A DNA stretch of 64,000 bases from Gnetum montanum (lineage: Eukaryota > Streptophyta > Gnetopsida > Gnetales > Gnetaceae): assembly GCA_015680685.1 (NCBI GenBank), contig MNCI01000975.1, forward strand, positions 45,130 through 109,129, read 5' to 3'. Shown here piece after piece: positions 30,421 through 42,960 of the stretch. How positions within the stretch are numbered: the stretch's first letter is position 1; each line of letters starts with the position of its first letter. The notes under the pieces are model-generated. The model had not been told where the DNA came from, did no database searches, and worked only from the letters and a program-made list of their open reading frames with translations. Both the position numbers and the translations under genes were made by a program.

Positions 30421-30689
30421 AAGAGGAAACCCCCAACACTCAAGCTAGGGCTAGAACCAACAATAACAACAATGAAGATAAAGTTACAAAAAATGATCCA
30501 TGAAAACATCTATTAATGGTCATGTCAAACAAGTAGCATGATGAGAGTTTTATCATGCAAAGGAGGCCCTTTGACTTATCAAAGGTCAAACAACAAATGC
30601 ATTGTAAATATATTATCCCTTATTTTACTAAAGAAATCTTATTCACCTTCCCAAAATTATACCATGTTTCATCATTTATGTTATCCTTA

Positions 30690-33240
30690 TATTCCCTTTT
30701 GACATCCCATACTTACTAGGCAAGTATGGATCATTACCTGCTAAGGCCTAAAAATAGTGAAGCCATGGCCTTCCATGGCCTAAACTTGACATCCAAATAA
30801 GCCTTGAAATTAGTTCTAAGCATCAACCATGACAATAGAACTTTACCCCCCTTGGCATTTTTAGTAGTTTCCATCAACATACATGAACCCTATACCTCAA
30901 TAGGAGATGAAACCTTAACAAAACTTGTCACTTTGGACATCAACATTTTGGAAAAATTATCCTAGCATTTCCCAAGGGGGTGTGGCATCCATACTTACGC
31001 TCCAGTACTCACCTACCCCTAGTTTAACCCCAAGGTGGATGCACATAGCATTAAACTCCTCTAATCATCCTTGGTAGCCTTGAAACCTTATCTAACCCAA
31101 TCAAAGGTGCCCAAAACATTGAAACCTGGTCGATCTAAATTAAGAAAAGGTCCATTCATGCTACCTAGTATGTATGGATTGGGGTGATCTTAAATTACTA
31201 AAATCAACCATCCAGTTGCCATATTTTGACTCTACTATCCCTTGTCAGCTTCTGGTAACATAAACTAGCAAAAAACAACCTAGTTTTTACATCTAAACAT
31301 CTTCCTCATGGTAGTGAATCCTCCATCCATGCTTCCCAACATGGATACCCTAAGGGTATGCCATAAAAGCCTTTCCACAACCTTAAATAGTCCTAAAATG
31401 CACTCTAATAATCCTACTATTCCTCCATGACCTTCAATAGTTGATAGTTGTTGAAACTTAAGTTAATTTTTTGTCTTTAAGCCTTATCATTAGTGGTGAA
31501 CCCTCCATCCATGCTTCCCAATGTGGATCCAATGTGGATTTCTTATGGGTATGCAAACAAATAATTTTACAATTGAAAATAGCCTCATGACCTACCCTAC
31601 TAAACCCTAGACCTTTCTAGAGCCTGCAAAAGCTTTCAGACACCTTAACATCAATTAAAAATGGCAAAAATCCAACATCCCACTCCCATTCACATTAGGA
31701 CCACCTTACCTAGCATGGATGAAAGGGAGGATAGCTACATGAAACATCAAGAAGCCTTCAAAATAGTTAATTTTGATACTAGATCCTACCCCTCAACCTT
31801 AGCAACCCCCAATAACTTTGAAACCCTATCAAATCTTGTAGAAAGTGACTAAAATCATTCATGCAAGTGGAGACACATTAAGGTATCCGTATGTGCACTA
31901 GGTAGTGCAACACCAACATGGATGAAAGGGGTATAGCAAAAAACTCCCAAGATTGGCATTGAAACTTACTTCAATCAACAACCCCATTCTCTCAGAGTCA
32001 CCAACAAATAAATCTTGATAGAAATGAATTTTCTTTGGGATTTTCTTATCTTTCACACTAATTACCCCATCTTCCATGTTGGCTAGCATGGAGCCAACAT
32101 GGATGCAACTATGAAGATTCATGATGAATTCTAGATGCATCAAAATAATGTCAAATTACCTTATACTTACACCAAAATCCTATTAACCCTTCTGGAAGCC
32201 ACCAGACTTCTAGAAATCAATCAAATATAGTCAAAAATGAACTCCCTAAGGTCCTCAATTCTAGTTCCATGCTAGCTAGTGTAGAGTCAAAGGGGTAAGT
32301 TCAAAAACCACCTAAAGCCCTCAATATTTGCAAATTTTAATGCTAGGCTTCAATCATCAACATCATCAACCCTAGAGATGTGCATGCACAATAAAAATTA
32401 ATCAAAAATAGCTAAAAACCTATTCTCTTTAATCCTCCACACTCACTAGAATGGAACCAAAGAGTTGACTCCTAAAACCACTTAGAAATCCTAGAAATTG
32501 CCTAATTTTAATCCTAAAACCTAGCCCTAGACACCGATGACCTTGGGAGTTGACATGCATGGTCAATGATGATCAAAACTAGCCTAGATCTAGTATTTTT
32601 GATCCATCCATACTAGGCAACCCCTCATCCACACTAGACAACATGGATGAGTTTCCTTTCCCCCTTTGATGGGAATTAGATACCCCATGACCACCCAAAA
32701 CCTACACTGGCAAAGCTTAGGAACTCACAACTTTGAGATTGTACTTATTTAATCTCATTTTAATTTTTGAGATTCATCAACTCTCCTCCTCCATTCTAGA
32801 GTAATTATCTAGCATGAATTATGGGGGTGCAACCTTGCATGATCCTAAATAGCCTCCAAACATGAGAAACTTTGATCAAAACTTAGAAAATCATAGTTTG
32901 CAACCCTAGGCACCTAGAAACCTAATTGATTTGCTTCCCAAACCATCCTAAGATCAAAAGGCAAGGGCACCCCATTTACTCCATTCTAGCTAGCATGGAT
33001 TTACCATGGAAACTACCCCAAATTTATTTTAACACTTAAAACCTAATCCAAATAGCCTCAAAATGTAGCTAGGGGATGCACAACTACCAAATCTTGGTTC
33101 CGATTGTCCATCCAATCCTATTTTGGCTCAAATTTGGATCCTCTGCATTTAGCTACTTCCATCCATGCTTGCTAGCATGGAGCTATGGGGTGTGACTCTA
33201 AGACCTACTTTTTAACCATTTTTAAGCTTCAAATTAATCA
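30690..33240 (+). repeat. Degenerate tandem array, about 185-bp units with a CCATGCTTGCTAGCATGGA palindrome
   Basis: A marker word of the form CCATCCATGCTTGCTAGCATGG recurs with spacing of about 175-200 bp: near 30,708, 30,990, 31,151, 31,322, 31,510, 31,700, 31,900, 32,080, 32,265, 32,440, 32,615, 32,800, 32,975 and 33,160. Between markers each unit repeats phrases such as AAAACCTAACCCTAG and GATCAAAAATAGCCTAAAAA. Units are strongly diverged. The array sits directly 3' of an Ogre-like protease. The frames at 31,661-31,852 and 31,898-32,143 come from the array and are not genes. Tandem repeats inside the 3' part of Ogre-type elements are known seeds of plant satellites. Confidence 0.75.
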
Positions 33241-35649
33241 ATTTTGATAAAGCATCGAAGGATAAAGATATGCAAATCATGAAGGTGGAGGAGACATCAA
33301 GCCAATCTCTTTAGAGAGGTAATTCTAATGGTTCAAAAATTAAGGATGTTTCTAATTTAATTCATGTGCATTAATGGTAAATGTTAATAGAGGAGATCAT
33401 CTTGATAGGAAATTGTTATTTTGGATTGAAGCTAGTTACTTTCTTACTAAGGAATGGATTCATAGTTTTAATTAATGAGGGAGCCCAAGAAAATGTTATT
33501 TCTTCTAGGGTGATTACTAAATTGGGTTTGGTAACTAATCCTCATTTGAGACCCTAGAAGGTGCACTAGATGTCTAGGGATTTTTCCCAAGAGGTGAGGG
33601 AACACTGTACTTTGCAATTTAAAATTAAAAGTCTTCATGATGATGTGAAGTATGATGTACTTCCAATAGATTGTGTTGATGTAATTCTTGGTAGACCTTG
33701 TAATTTTGACAATGGTGCTTAGTGTGATGGAGCAAGAAATGTGTGCAGTGTTACCACTCCTAATGGAATCAATGATTTGATTTATATGATAGTTAAACAA
33801 GTGAGGCATTAATGAATTTTTAAACCTTTTAGGAGAGAGGAAATATATTAAGGAACATGGTAAAACTAGTTTTGGTTTTTTTGTTATGACAATAGTTGCT
33901 ACTAACCATGATGATATGCAGGTTGAACTTTCTATAGGTGTGCAAGGCTTAAAGAAGAAATTTTCAAAGGTGTTTGAGGAGGAATTGGATGGACTACCAC
34001 TGATTAGGAATGTATAGCATCAAATTAACTTCATCCTTAGTGTTACCATTTCAAATAAGAGAGCTTATTGCATGGCACCAAATCAAAGGGCTAAATTGCA
34101 AAGGCAGGTAGAGAGATTACTTGTCATTAGCTTCTAGAAAGGATCCATTTCACCTTGTGCAATTCCAACCTTGCTAGTGCAAAAGAAGGATATCAATGAA
34201 TGAAGGATATGCATTGATTCTAGGGTAGTGAACAAGATATTAGTGAGGTACATGTTTCCTATTCTAAAATGAATGATATTTTTTATGTCCTTAATAATAT
34301 GGAGATTTTTAGCAAAATTTTTTTGAAGAGTGATTAGCATCAAATCAGAATCAGGCCTAGTGATGAGTGAAAGACAACTTTCAAAACACTTGATGGATTG
34401 TTTTAATGGTTGATGATGCCATTTGGGCTTACAAATTCACCTACTACATTCATGAGGTTGATGCATGATGTATTAAATAACTTGATTAGTAAGTGTTTTA
34501 TTATCTCTTTCGATGATATTTTTGTGTAAAAATCTAATGAGGAAGAGCACGTGGATTACTTGACAATGATGTCTTAAGTTGGAGGAGGTACAACTCATAA
34601 TAAATGTGAAGAAAAGTTATATCTTTAATAGAAAAATCACATATTTGGGGCATGTGGTTTCTAAAAACTGGATTTTAATAGAAGCTACCAAGGTAAAGAC
34701 TATTAGGAATTAGTCAACTCCTAATAATGCTGGGGAGGTAAGATCATTTCTTAATTTAGCAAGTTTTTATAAATGGTTTATTAAAAATTTCAATGGTAAT
34801 TCATGATCTATGTTTGCTTTGTTAAGGAAAAATAAGGAATTTAGGTGGAATAATGAAATCCAAGGGAGCTTTAAGTTGGTTAAACCAAAGATTACTAGTG
34901 AACTGGTGCTTGCAATTCCATATTTTAAGAAATTTTTTCAATTGGAGGTGAATGTAAGTGGACTTGCCATTAGTGGGGAAATTTCATAGGAAGGTATGCC
35001 TATTGCTATCTTTTCTAAAATTTTGAATGAGCTGAGCCAAAAATATATCATATATGAGAAGGAATTATATGTTATTCTTCAAGTAATCAAGCATTGAAGG
35101 CATTACTTGTTGCCCAAGGAATTTGCTTTGATAATGGACAATAAATGACTTCAATTTCTAAACTCACAAAAGAATTTGAGTGTAAAGATACAAAATTATA
35201 GGAGTTCAATTTTATGTTTAAAAAAAGTGGAAAAGCCAATGTGGTGGCTAATGCATTATCCAGGGTGCATGTGGTAAATTTTAGTGTAGCTCATGTGGAA
35301 GGTATGGATGATTTTGCTTCTTTGTATGAAAATGATGTTGATTTTGGGTAGGTTTGGAGGAGTCTCAAAGAGCAATTGATGAATAGAATAGGCCAATGGA
35401 GGAACTATCATATTCAAGATGAAGTATTAATTAAGAATGTAAAGGTATGTGTTCCTATGATTTAGGAAAAATATTTTATTTGAAAAGCATTGTAGTAGCA
35501 TGGTAGGTTACATGGATAGGGATAAAGCATTGGAACTTGTGGGTAGGCACTATTTTTTATGTAGTATGGTAATATAAGTTTCAAGTTTTGTGAAAGAATT
35601 CTTGACATGTCAAAAGTTCAAAGGAGGTAAAGGTGTGGATGGACACTAA
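33241..35649 (+). pseudogene. Family C (chromovirus-like) gag end, protease, RT, RNase H and integrase start, fragment
   Basis: Aligns along its length with the better copy at 46,750-49,110. Protease region about 33,430-33,720 (GFIVLINEGAQENVIS, ending DVILGRPCNFDNG). RT about 34,150-34,800 with CIDSRVVNKILVRYMFP, PFGLTNSPTTFMRLMHDVL and FDDIF at about 34,512. RNase H to about 35,270 (HYLLPKEFALIMDNK). Integrase starts GYMDRDKALELVGRHYFLC at about 35,510. It is cut at 35,649 by a family B LTR, immediately after GGATGGACACTAA, which in the other copy continues into TATGCCTTTACC. Many stops and small indels; clearly a relic. Confidence 0.8.
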
Positions 35650-36529
35650 TGAATAGTGAGTAGTTTGTACACACAACCATACAAATCACTAGTATTCACT
35701 AAGTGATCTAGTCAAATTCCATAAACTTTAACTCTCTAAGTTTATTGGGTCTAGGTAGTGAATCTAATGGACATTATCATTATCTTCTTAGTTTCACATG
35801 TGAATTGCAAAGGTACAATTAAATGTAACTGAGGCATATGATTTTTATCATTTTATGTTTTTTATTTAATTCACCTATGTGCTAAAGATAAAGTTATTAA
35901 ATGTTTAACTAATTCAATAATTAATTAATCCTTAACTAATCCTAACATAATCATTCGTTCTCACTTTCTGTACACATCTTAAACATGTTGCAATGCTACT
36001 AGGTTACCAAGCATTAAGTGCTACTAGGATTACTAAACATTAACGTATGCTCAAAGTGGTCACACTTATGTATGTTAATTAATCATATGAATTAATTACT
36101 TAAAAAATTAAAGTAAATTACATGAATAATAAAATCATAAAGTAAACATTAAGATGGGTCCAAGTGTTACAAGGTTTATTAAGAAAGCTTGCCTTTATTA
36201 CCGTTCACACCAAAGTGCTTAGGTATATTAGTGTTTGAATAAATATCTGTACACTTGTCAACTCCTACTGTAGACACTTAGAAAATATTCTAACTCTAGG
36301 AAGATAAAAATGCTAGAGTTTGACTAGCAACTAATGATTGGATGCCATAAATGTGGCTGGTACATGCATATTTATAGGCAAGACTAGACATTGCATCAAT
36401 GCATACACATCAACGCAACAAACCATGCGTCGACGAGTACGTGTCAACAAGATCATGTCAATGTGAACATCTTGATAAGATCATGTTGATGAAATTCCAT
36501 CGACATAACCCTTTGACCATGATTCATCA
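35650..36529 (-). repeat. 3' LTR of the family B element
   Basis: On the minus strand it starts TGATGAATCATGG at 36,529 and ends CACTATTCA at 35,650; 880 bp. It has repeated CATCGACA/TGTTGATG words in U3 (36,395-36,515), TATA on the minus strand near 36,370 (GCCTATAAATATGCATG), and GTATGGTTGTGTGTAC near its end, which resembles the family A LTR end. The 5-bp left flank is ACTAA; the other flank is lost. Confidence 0.8.
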
Positions 36530-36545
36530 TACCCGCACAACTAAA
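36530..36545 (-). other. Polypurine tract of the family B element
   Basis: Minus strand TTAGTTGTGCGGGTA directly before the LTR start at 36,529; preceded by CTCAAGGAAGAGTTTTCA, as in family A. Confidence 0.7.
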
Positions 36546-37079
36546 TGAAAACTCTTCCTTGAGTGAACAAAAGAAGGAACAAGTTCTAAGGTATGGAATT
36601 ATTGACTAACACACTGACTCAAATAAATAGATGCTAAGTGCCCAAGTATATGGGTTTATTAACTTTTAGAAAATTTGATGTTCATGAAAAAAAATGTACA
36701 TCATTACAAAAATTGATAGCCAAACCCCTCTAGTAGCTTGAAGACAAGGAAGAAGATCAAATGATCCGAGTTAGTGGAGGCTCCTAAGGTGTTCAAGGAT
36801 CTTCTCTAACTTTAGGTGCATATGGTAGTTGTTTCTAATGCTATAGTTGCTAAGGCTATCCTACTGTAGTTGTGACTTCTAGTGAAAGATGGAAAGTATC
36901 CAATAATGCTTTCATCTTCTCCTTCTTACTTCAAGGATCATGCATAGTTCATGCAACATCACTAATGTGGGCTAGTATGGGAACATTCCACAAATAGGGC
37001 ATTATTGGAAATAGCTCCTTGACATTGACAAACTAGGTTGAAAATTGCTTTCATTCAATATCAAACATTTTAATAGTAT

Positions 37080-39620
37080 TCTATAGTTCATGGTAATAAT
37101 TTATTCTATTTTTCAAGTTCTCAGCAATTAATCTCTAATTAGTGAAATATGCACTAAGAACTTCGAGTTCAAAATTTTTCATTTCTAGCTTTTGTTTGGT
37201 CTCCTTGTGATGCTTGAATTTGGCCTCATAGAACAAGTATGAGCTAGCCACCTACTTCTCTAGTTCTAACCACAACCTTCCAATAGTTAGGATTTCTAGG
37301 TTTGTGTATCAGCGGTTGGAAATCTCCATATATTTGGACATCTCCTTGATTTGTAGCTTCTTGAGGAAGATTTTTTCTTTATTATACATGTTCAACACAT
37401 TAAATATGAGCTACCACACATTTTCTCATTGTTCAAACTACTAGAGGGCCTCATTGACATTCGCCTTCATTAGTTGAATCTCTTTCTCATTGATTTCTTT
37501 TTGAAAGCCAACCTAGTCCCTCTAATCATTTTTGACCCTTTCAAACTTAAGGACCTTATTTTTCTAGCTAGCAATTTCTATTGTAGATTTCTAGTGTAAG
37601 GCATGGACCTCCTCCATCAGAAAATTACGATTCTCTATAGCCAACCTCATCAATTCAATGTTCACCCTAGCAAGCTACTGCTGCTATTCTTGAAGAAAGA
37701 TAATCATCTGATCTTTTTAAGCCTCAATATTCTATAGGCAATAATTTTCTTGGGTCATAAACATATTCTCCTGGAAAATATTTGACAAGTCCTTTTGAAT
37801 ATTGTAGATGGTGGCATTAGCTAAGGACTAGTCAAAGATTGCTGGCTTGGGGTACTGAGCCTCTTGTAGTTTGTGCTAAAGCTATTGAAAAGCTTCATCT
37901 CTTATGATAGCTTGGTAGAATATGGTGGAATTAGTGAGGATGGCTCTAAGTCTCACAACGTTTTTAGCCAAGCATTGGTTTTTAGCTTTGGCCATTTCAA
38001 GTTGAGCATCATCAATGAGGTATTTTCCCCTAGCCTCAAGTAGCTTCGACTAGGTTGTAGTAATGTTATTCGAAAGGTAAAAGACCTCTAGAATTAGTTA
38101 CCCAATTCCTATTAGTTAGTCTAGAAATTCGTCATCCTGGGTTACACTGAATCTTCCACTAGTTACTCCAGCAAATGTCTACATATCCCTAAGTGCAACA
38201 ACATCTTGCACAAACACTATAGAAGAATTAAGTGCTTACATCACTTGATCATCTACCACCTCAGCCACACTCTCCTACCCTTGCTACTACATTATTAAGA
38301 TAGTATTCCCCTCATCCTTCTCCAGGAGCATCAAAAAAGTAGTTACATTTCTAGAGATTTTTGAGAATTCTGGTTGCTCTGAAAGGGACACTACTACTTC
38401 CAAGGAGCTAAGATTTGATCTTACGGGCACCTAAATTCATTGGATAGAAAACATTAGCATCACACCCTCAATCTGGAAAATGGTTTGGGCCATCTTATTG
38501 AAATGGTTGATCACTGGTCTATACATGGATGGTTTGCCATCACTCAATCCTGCCTACTCCTACTGCAAGAGTTGCTCATGGAGTTCACGCATGTGCTCAA
38601 CAGTAGTGTAGAACACTGGTGTTGTTTCATGAGTGGGTGGTGGTGGTGGTTGCTACTCTTCTTCTTAGATTACCTTAGTAAGAACCTTGTCTTTCATCAT
38701 CTCTACCCAAGAGATGGTAGGAGCATGACAAAGAACATTGTTAGAGTATTCAACTATCACTCCTCACCTACATAGTTTTCTGATCAAGAATGGAAAAGGG
38801 ACTGCCTTCCTCCCATGATTTTTCTCCTTGAAATACTTTTCTATCTCAGGATATATTATCTATGAGAGGTTGACAAGAAATTTTTCACTAAGAGTGGCAC
38901 ACGAAAGGGTAGAAAATATTATCTTTCTTAGCCTCACAATTGAATTGAGGTGAAAGGTCGTGATCTTGAAGTATGCTGGTTCTACCATTGTGAGTGCACC
39001 ATATTCTTTGTGGTTAACTCCGTAGCATTTTTGGACCCATTCTTTTTTCACCCATGGGTCCACCTACATTAAAATTTCTACCAAGGTTGCACCAATTTTC
39101 AATAACCTAAGGGCTTCAGAGATGGCCCCCACTAAGTAGAACATAGTAATGTCCTTGATCTTCATAGTTGTATTAGCCTACCTATTATTCCAAAATAGAT
39201 AATTTTTCCACATGTACCATTCTCCGCTAGAAGTAAGAATGGACCCAATGGGAGAGTTCTATAGTTAAGTTTTGACATCTAGTGGATAAAATTCCAAAAA
39301 TACTCCAAAGCTTAGTTCTTGAAGGATAGATTTCTGAACCTCCTTGGACTCGATTTACCTTAGGTAGGCCTCCATCAAAGAGACCTTAAGGATTGGCCTT
39401 GGTCCTAGTGTCTCATCTCAGTAGGATTTCTCTATCACAAATTTGGGAATCTATCAAAGATTCCAATTTTGGCTCTTCCCGAAGAGGTCCCATTGGATGG
39501 GTCTTGGCAACCTGCTCCTAGGGTTATTTTGGCTAGTGGCCCCTTCTAGTTTTACATTTCTTGTCCCTTGGTTTGGATGGTCTTGCCTCTAGTCCATGCT
39601 TTCCTTTAGGTTCCATTTGT
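37080..39620 (-). pseudogene. Long extra (env-like) ORF of the family B element with coiled coil
   Basis: Minus strand, from MEPKGKHGLEARPSKPRDKK (about 39,620), through FYLVGAISEALRLLKIGATL and DPWVKKEWVQKCYGVNHKEY (about 39,150-39,000), KKIIFSTLS-type sequence and GRKAVPFPFLIRKLC (about 38,810-38,770), a Pro run with THETTPVFYTTVEHMRELHE, MYRPVINHFNKMAQTIFQIE (38,530-38,470), then a long helical part: LIDDAQLEMAKAKNQCLAKN (about 38,020-37,960), RLAIENRNFLMEEVHALH and FQKEINEKEIQLMKANVNEA. The frame stays the same for most of 2.3 kb, broken chiefly by TAG. The PFPFLI block fits the extra ORF of Athila-type elements that lies downstream of integrase, as here. The function of these ORFs is unknown. 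No clear signal peptide or membrane anchor was seen. Confidence 0.6.
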
Positions 39621-39639
39621 GAACACAAAATTATCAAGA

Positions 39640-41690
39640 ATTAGCATTTGATATGTAATTTATAACATTTTAGTACCTTGTCTCATTGGGTAGTTACACT
39701 TAGCTAAATGGTGATCATGATAGATTAATTATTTTAATATTATTTTAATGTTATTTAATTTATATGGCTACCAAAGTTCATTAGAAAGGTTTAAATCTTA
39801 CAAATTGGTGATTTTGATGTTATTTTATTAGTTAAACCTTTGTGGGAGTTAGAAAAATTTTAAAAAATTTTCATCAAAAACCTAAGATTTGTGACCCCTA
39901 TGACATAGAGCTCACCTTCAATAGCTAAAGGATTGAGAAACAAGGTAAATCAAATAGGTAGTTGACAAGATATGGGCTTTGGAAGGATTTGGACTCTTAG
40001 AATAGCAAAAAATCCTTGTTTGAAGAAAAATGACAAAGTTGTGGCTATATATAGGATTTTTGAGCTATGTCAATGGAGTCTCATTGATGCAGTAAACCAC
40101 TTCAACTAAATCTTGTCTACACAATTAAAGGCAAAGATTGTTTCCTTAAAAAGCACACTAAAATAAGGAATTTTCTCACAAAGTTAGAGTCCAATAGAAG
40201 CCAATGAAGCCAATAACATGATGAAATGCATGGATATGGCTAGATATTTCACAAAAAAAGGAGATTTTAACTAGAGAATTCCAATGAAGGAGTGCATAAT
40301 TGGATGCAATAGATGGGACACACAAAACGTTTGATCATGAAAATTCCAAAGGGATAATGAACCTAACCATCCCAACCAAGAGGTATGCATATGGGTCCTT
40401 CCCATAGTAAGCTCATGCCCCTAACACCCCTGCATGCCCTCAAACCAAGGAGTCCGTGGACCCCCAAGGTAGATTAATGGTTATGGCAATTAAATACCAT
40501 ATCACTAAAGAAACTACCAAAGAACATTAACTGTATCAAACTAAGACACAAACAAATAAGAGAAAAGGCAATGAGATGAGTTATGGAAAGCATTAGTGGA
40601 TGAGAAAGAGAGTTGAATGGTGTCCCACATCATGGACATGTGAAGTCCCTATGGATTTCATGGTTAATATGAACCGATAATATCCTTCGTTAGTCCAGTT
40701 TAAAACCAACCACCTTTAGTGACTTCACATTGATATTCTTAGACCTATCCACCCTCAAGGCATACAAATACCCCCAAAGATCAATCGTTATTCCAGAAAG
40801 AAAAGAAAAGAAAAGTAGAAAGTGAAAAGGACCTTAGTTAGAGGGAACCTTCACACATGGGTAACAAGTCTTTCTAGTTCTATAACCAATGCTTGTAGCC
40901 TGTTATTTTGTCTAAGGGGTATGCTTTGAAATTCCATTATTGTTCTTTTTTTTTTAGAGTTTTACATTTTTGGATGGAAACCACACTATCCAAAGACTTT
41001 TAACTTCCTATTATTAGTTAATTTAGGAATGGTAAAGGACCCATGAGAATACTAATGCACCCAAGAGGGTAGGTAAGTACAAAAGGTTTTAAATTCTTTT
41101 AAAGTCACATCCTTTTCTATCCATTTAATCCTTCCCATGTTTAGAAACTACCATGGTCACAAGTTTGTTAAAATTTTTATTTTATAAGGGACCTCATATT
41201 TCCAAAAAAAGGGAGCACCATAAAGTTTAGTTGATAAGTAGACAACGTGGACTTACTACCATGAATCATGAAAAAAAACCATGTTTTAGTTGTTAACACC
41301 AAAGTTGAAAGATTGAATCTAGACATTAGCAATCAAATAACATTATAGTATATACCACCATCAATAGCAACTACATTTTCACTTAGTCCTGGTGGCAATA
41401 TAGAAAGAAAAACAAAACATAAGAAAATCATCAAAGAAATCCATACCAAATAAAGTAAAATATAGAAGAAAGTGTAAAATATTTTAAGAAAGAAAAAAAT
41501 GTATCAAATATGGTGTAAAACAAAAAATTGAAAAACTAAGAAGTCACATTATTAGATCAGTATGGATGGTAATCTTCCCCATGACTGAGTTGGAAGGAGG
41601 AGATCTAAAAAATTGAGCATGTATGTCCATCTGTTGAGGTGTTCTAGTCACTAGCTCTCTTAGGTTCATGGAAAGGCTTTATTAGTTCAA
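39640..41690 (-). other. Non-coding part of family B between integrase and extra ORF
   Basis: Includes an A-rich stretch (41,395-41,540) like the minisatellite of family A, a PPT-like word (minus-strand CTCAGTCATGGGGAAG at about 41,576-41,591) and GCTTGTAGCC...GTCTAAGGGG sequence (about 40,890-40,925) shared with family A at 23,180 and 57,890. No ORF recognised. Confidence 0.55.
40046..40053 (-). promoter_or_regulatory. TATA-like box upstream of the extra ORF
   Basis: TATATATA (minus strand CCTATATATAGCC), about 430 bp upstream of the first Met of the extra ORF. A donor-like GAAGGTGAGCTC lies near 39,915 on the same strand, so a spliced leader is possible. The box is nearly symmetrical, so its strand is not certain. 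Confidence 0.35.
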
Positions 41691-41699
41691 TGTTGACCA

Positions 41700-42960
41700 A
41701 CAAATTTTTATTCAAGCTCTCAAGTTTGTAAATTAACATGACCTCAAAAGGAAAGGTTTCATAGATAATTTAAGGCCCCTCCCACAACATTTAAAACTTA
41801 GTTCATTATGGCACATGTGTGAGATTCCAATATAGGACCCTATCTCTACGTTGAAATTTTACTTTCTTGATACTAAGGTCATGTTGTTGTTTATTGAATG
41901 CCTGGTGCACTTTGTTAGATGATAGGGCCACCAATCAATTCTCATATAATAGGTTGATATTCATTAATCTTTCTTTCTATGCTAGAGTTAGGTGAAGCTT
42001 AAGCTTACAAGATGTTGAAAGTATACGAAGCTCTACTTGGATGGGAAGAGTTGGGAGTTTTCTGTATGCTAGCTCATAAGGAGAGTAGTCAATATGAATT
42101 TTCCAAGTGGAGTGGTAGGCCCAAAGGGCATCATTAAGTTTCATGCTCTAGTCCCTTCTATATTTACTAATGGTTCTTGTTAGTATTTTGTTATCTCCCT
42201 ATTGGTAACCTCTGCTTGACGATTAGCTTGGCGATGGTAGGGTCTTGTTAATTTATGCTCTATCCCCAAGCATTACATGAGCTTTCAAAAGATGATTCTC
42301 TTAAAATAAGTTATACTATAGGAAATAAGTGCACATGGTACCCCAAACTTATTTACAGCATTTTGTTATACAAACCAAATAGTCGTAGAAGATGTGCAAT
42401 TTGTAATGACTATAGCTTTCATCCATTTTGTAAAATATTTAACAGCTACAATAATATATGTATTTCCATTAGACATGGATGTTATGGGACCCATGAATCC
42501 AATGCCCTAAATATCAAAGGGATCTAGTGGTTGGATCCACTATTGAGGTCCCTCCATACAGGTGGTCATTCCACCATCATGTTGACAGTGTTCATAGGGG
42601 TGGATGAAGTGCGAAGCATTCCTCAAAGTGTTGGTGAATATACTCCACCATGAGGATCTTAATGACCATGCATCTCTCAACATAATGGCCCCTAAAAGGA
42701 CCCTTGTGAGCACCTTGGAGCATGCATTGTTGATAAGCATTAGGTACACACCATCAAACTAGGCCATCAACACACATTTTGTAAAAGTGTCCATTGATTT
42801 CCATAAATCATATGACCTAGTGAAGAATATATTGTTTCTTCTTGCTATCCCATTTCTATGAAATATATTAAGTGAGAAGATAGGTGATAATTCCATCATA
42901 CCAGTTCGGTTTAGTGGCCACTTATTTAGTTATAGCTCTGGCAAAGAGAAGTTCATTAGG
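41700..42960 (-). pseudogene. Family B integrase
   Basis: Minus strand: a degenerate zinc-binding region (about 42,840-42,580), the catalytic core with GIGFMGPITSMSNGNTYIIV and AVKYFTKWMKAIVITNC (42,510-42,395; the first catalytic Asp of the usual GIDFMGPF reads Gly), and the distal MKLNDALWAYHSTWKIHIDY with SPYELAYRKLPTLPIQ (42,150-42,045). The block order and the ALWAYR-type motif are those of Athila-like gypsy integrases, which insert the cDNA into the genome. Frequent stops; not functional. Confidence 0.78.

Noticed and set aside
30690-33240. CRISPR-like array
   Set aside because: Units are long, strongly diverged and without constant repeats and unique spacers; the setting is a plant retrotransposon.
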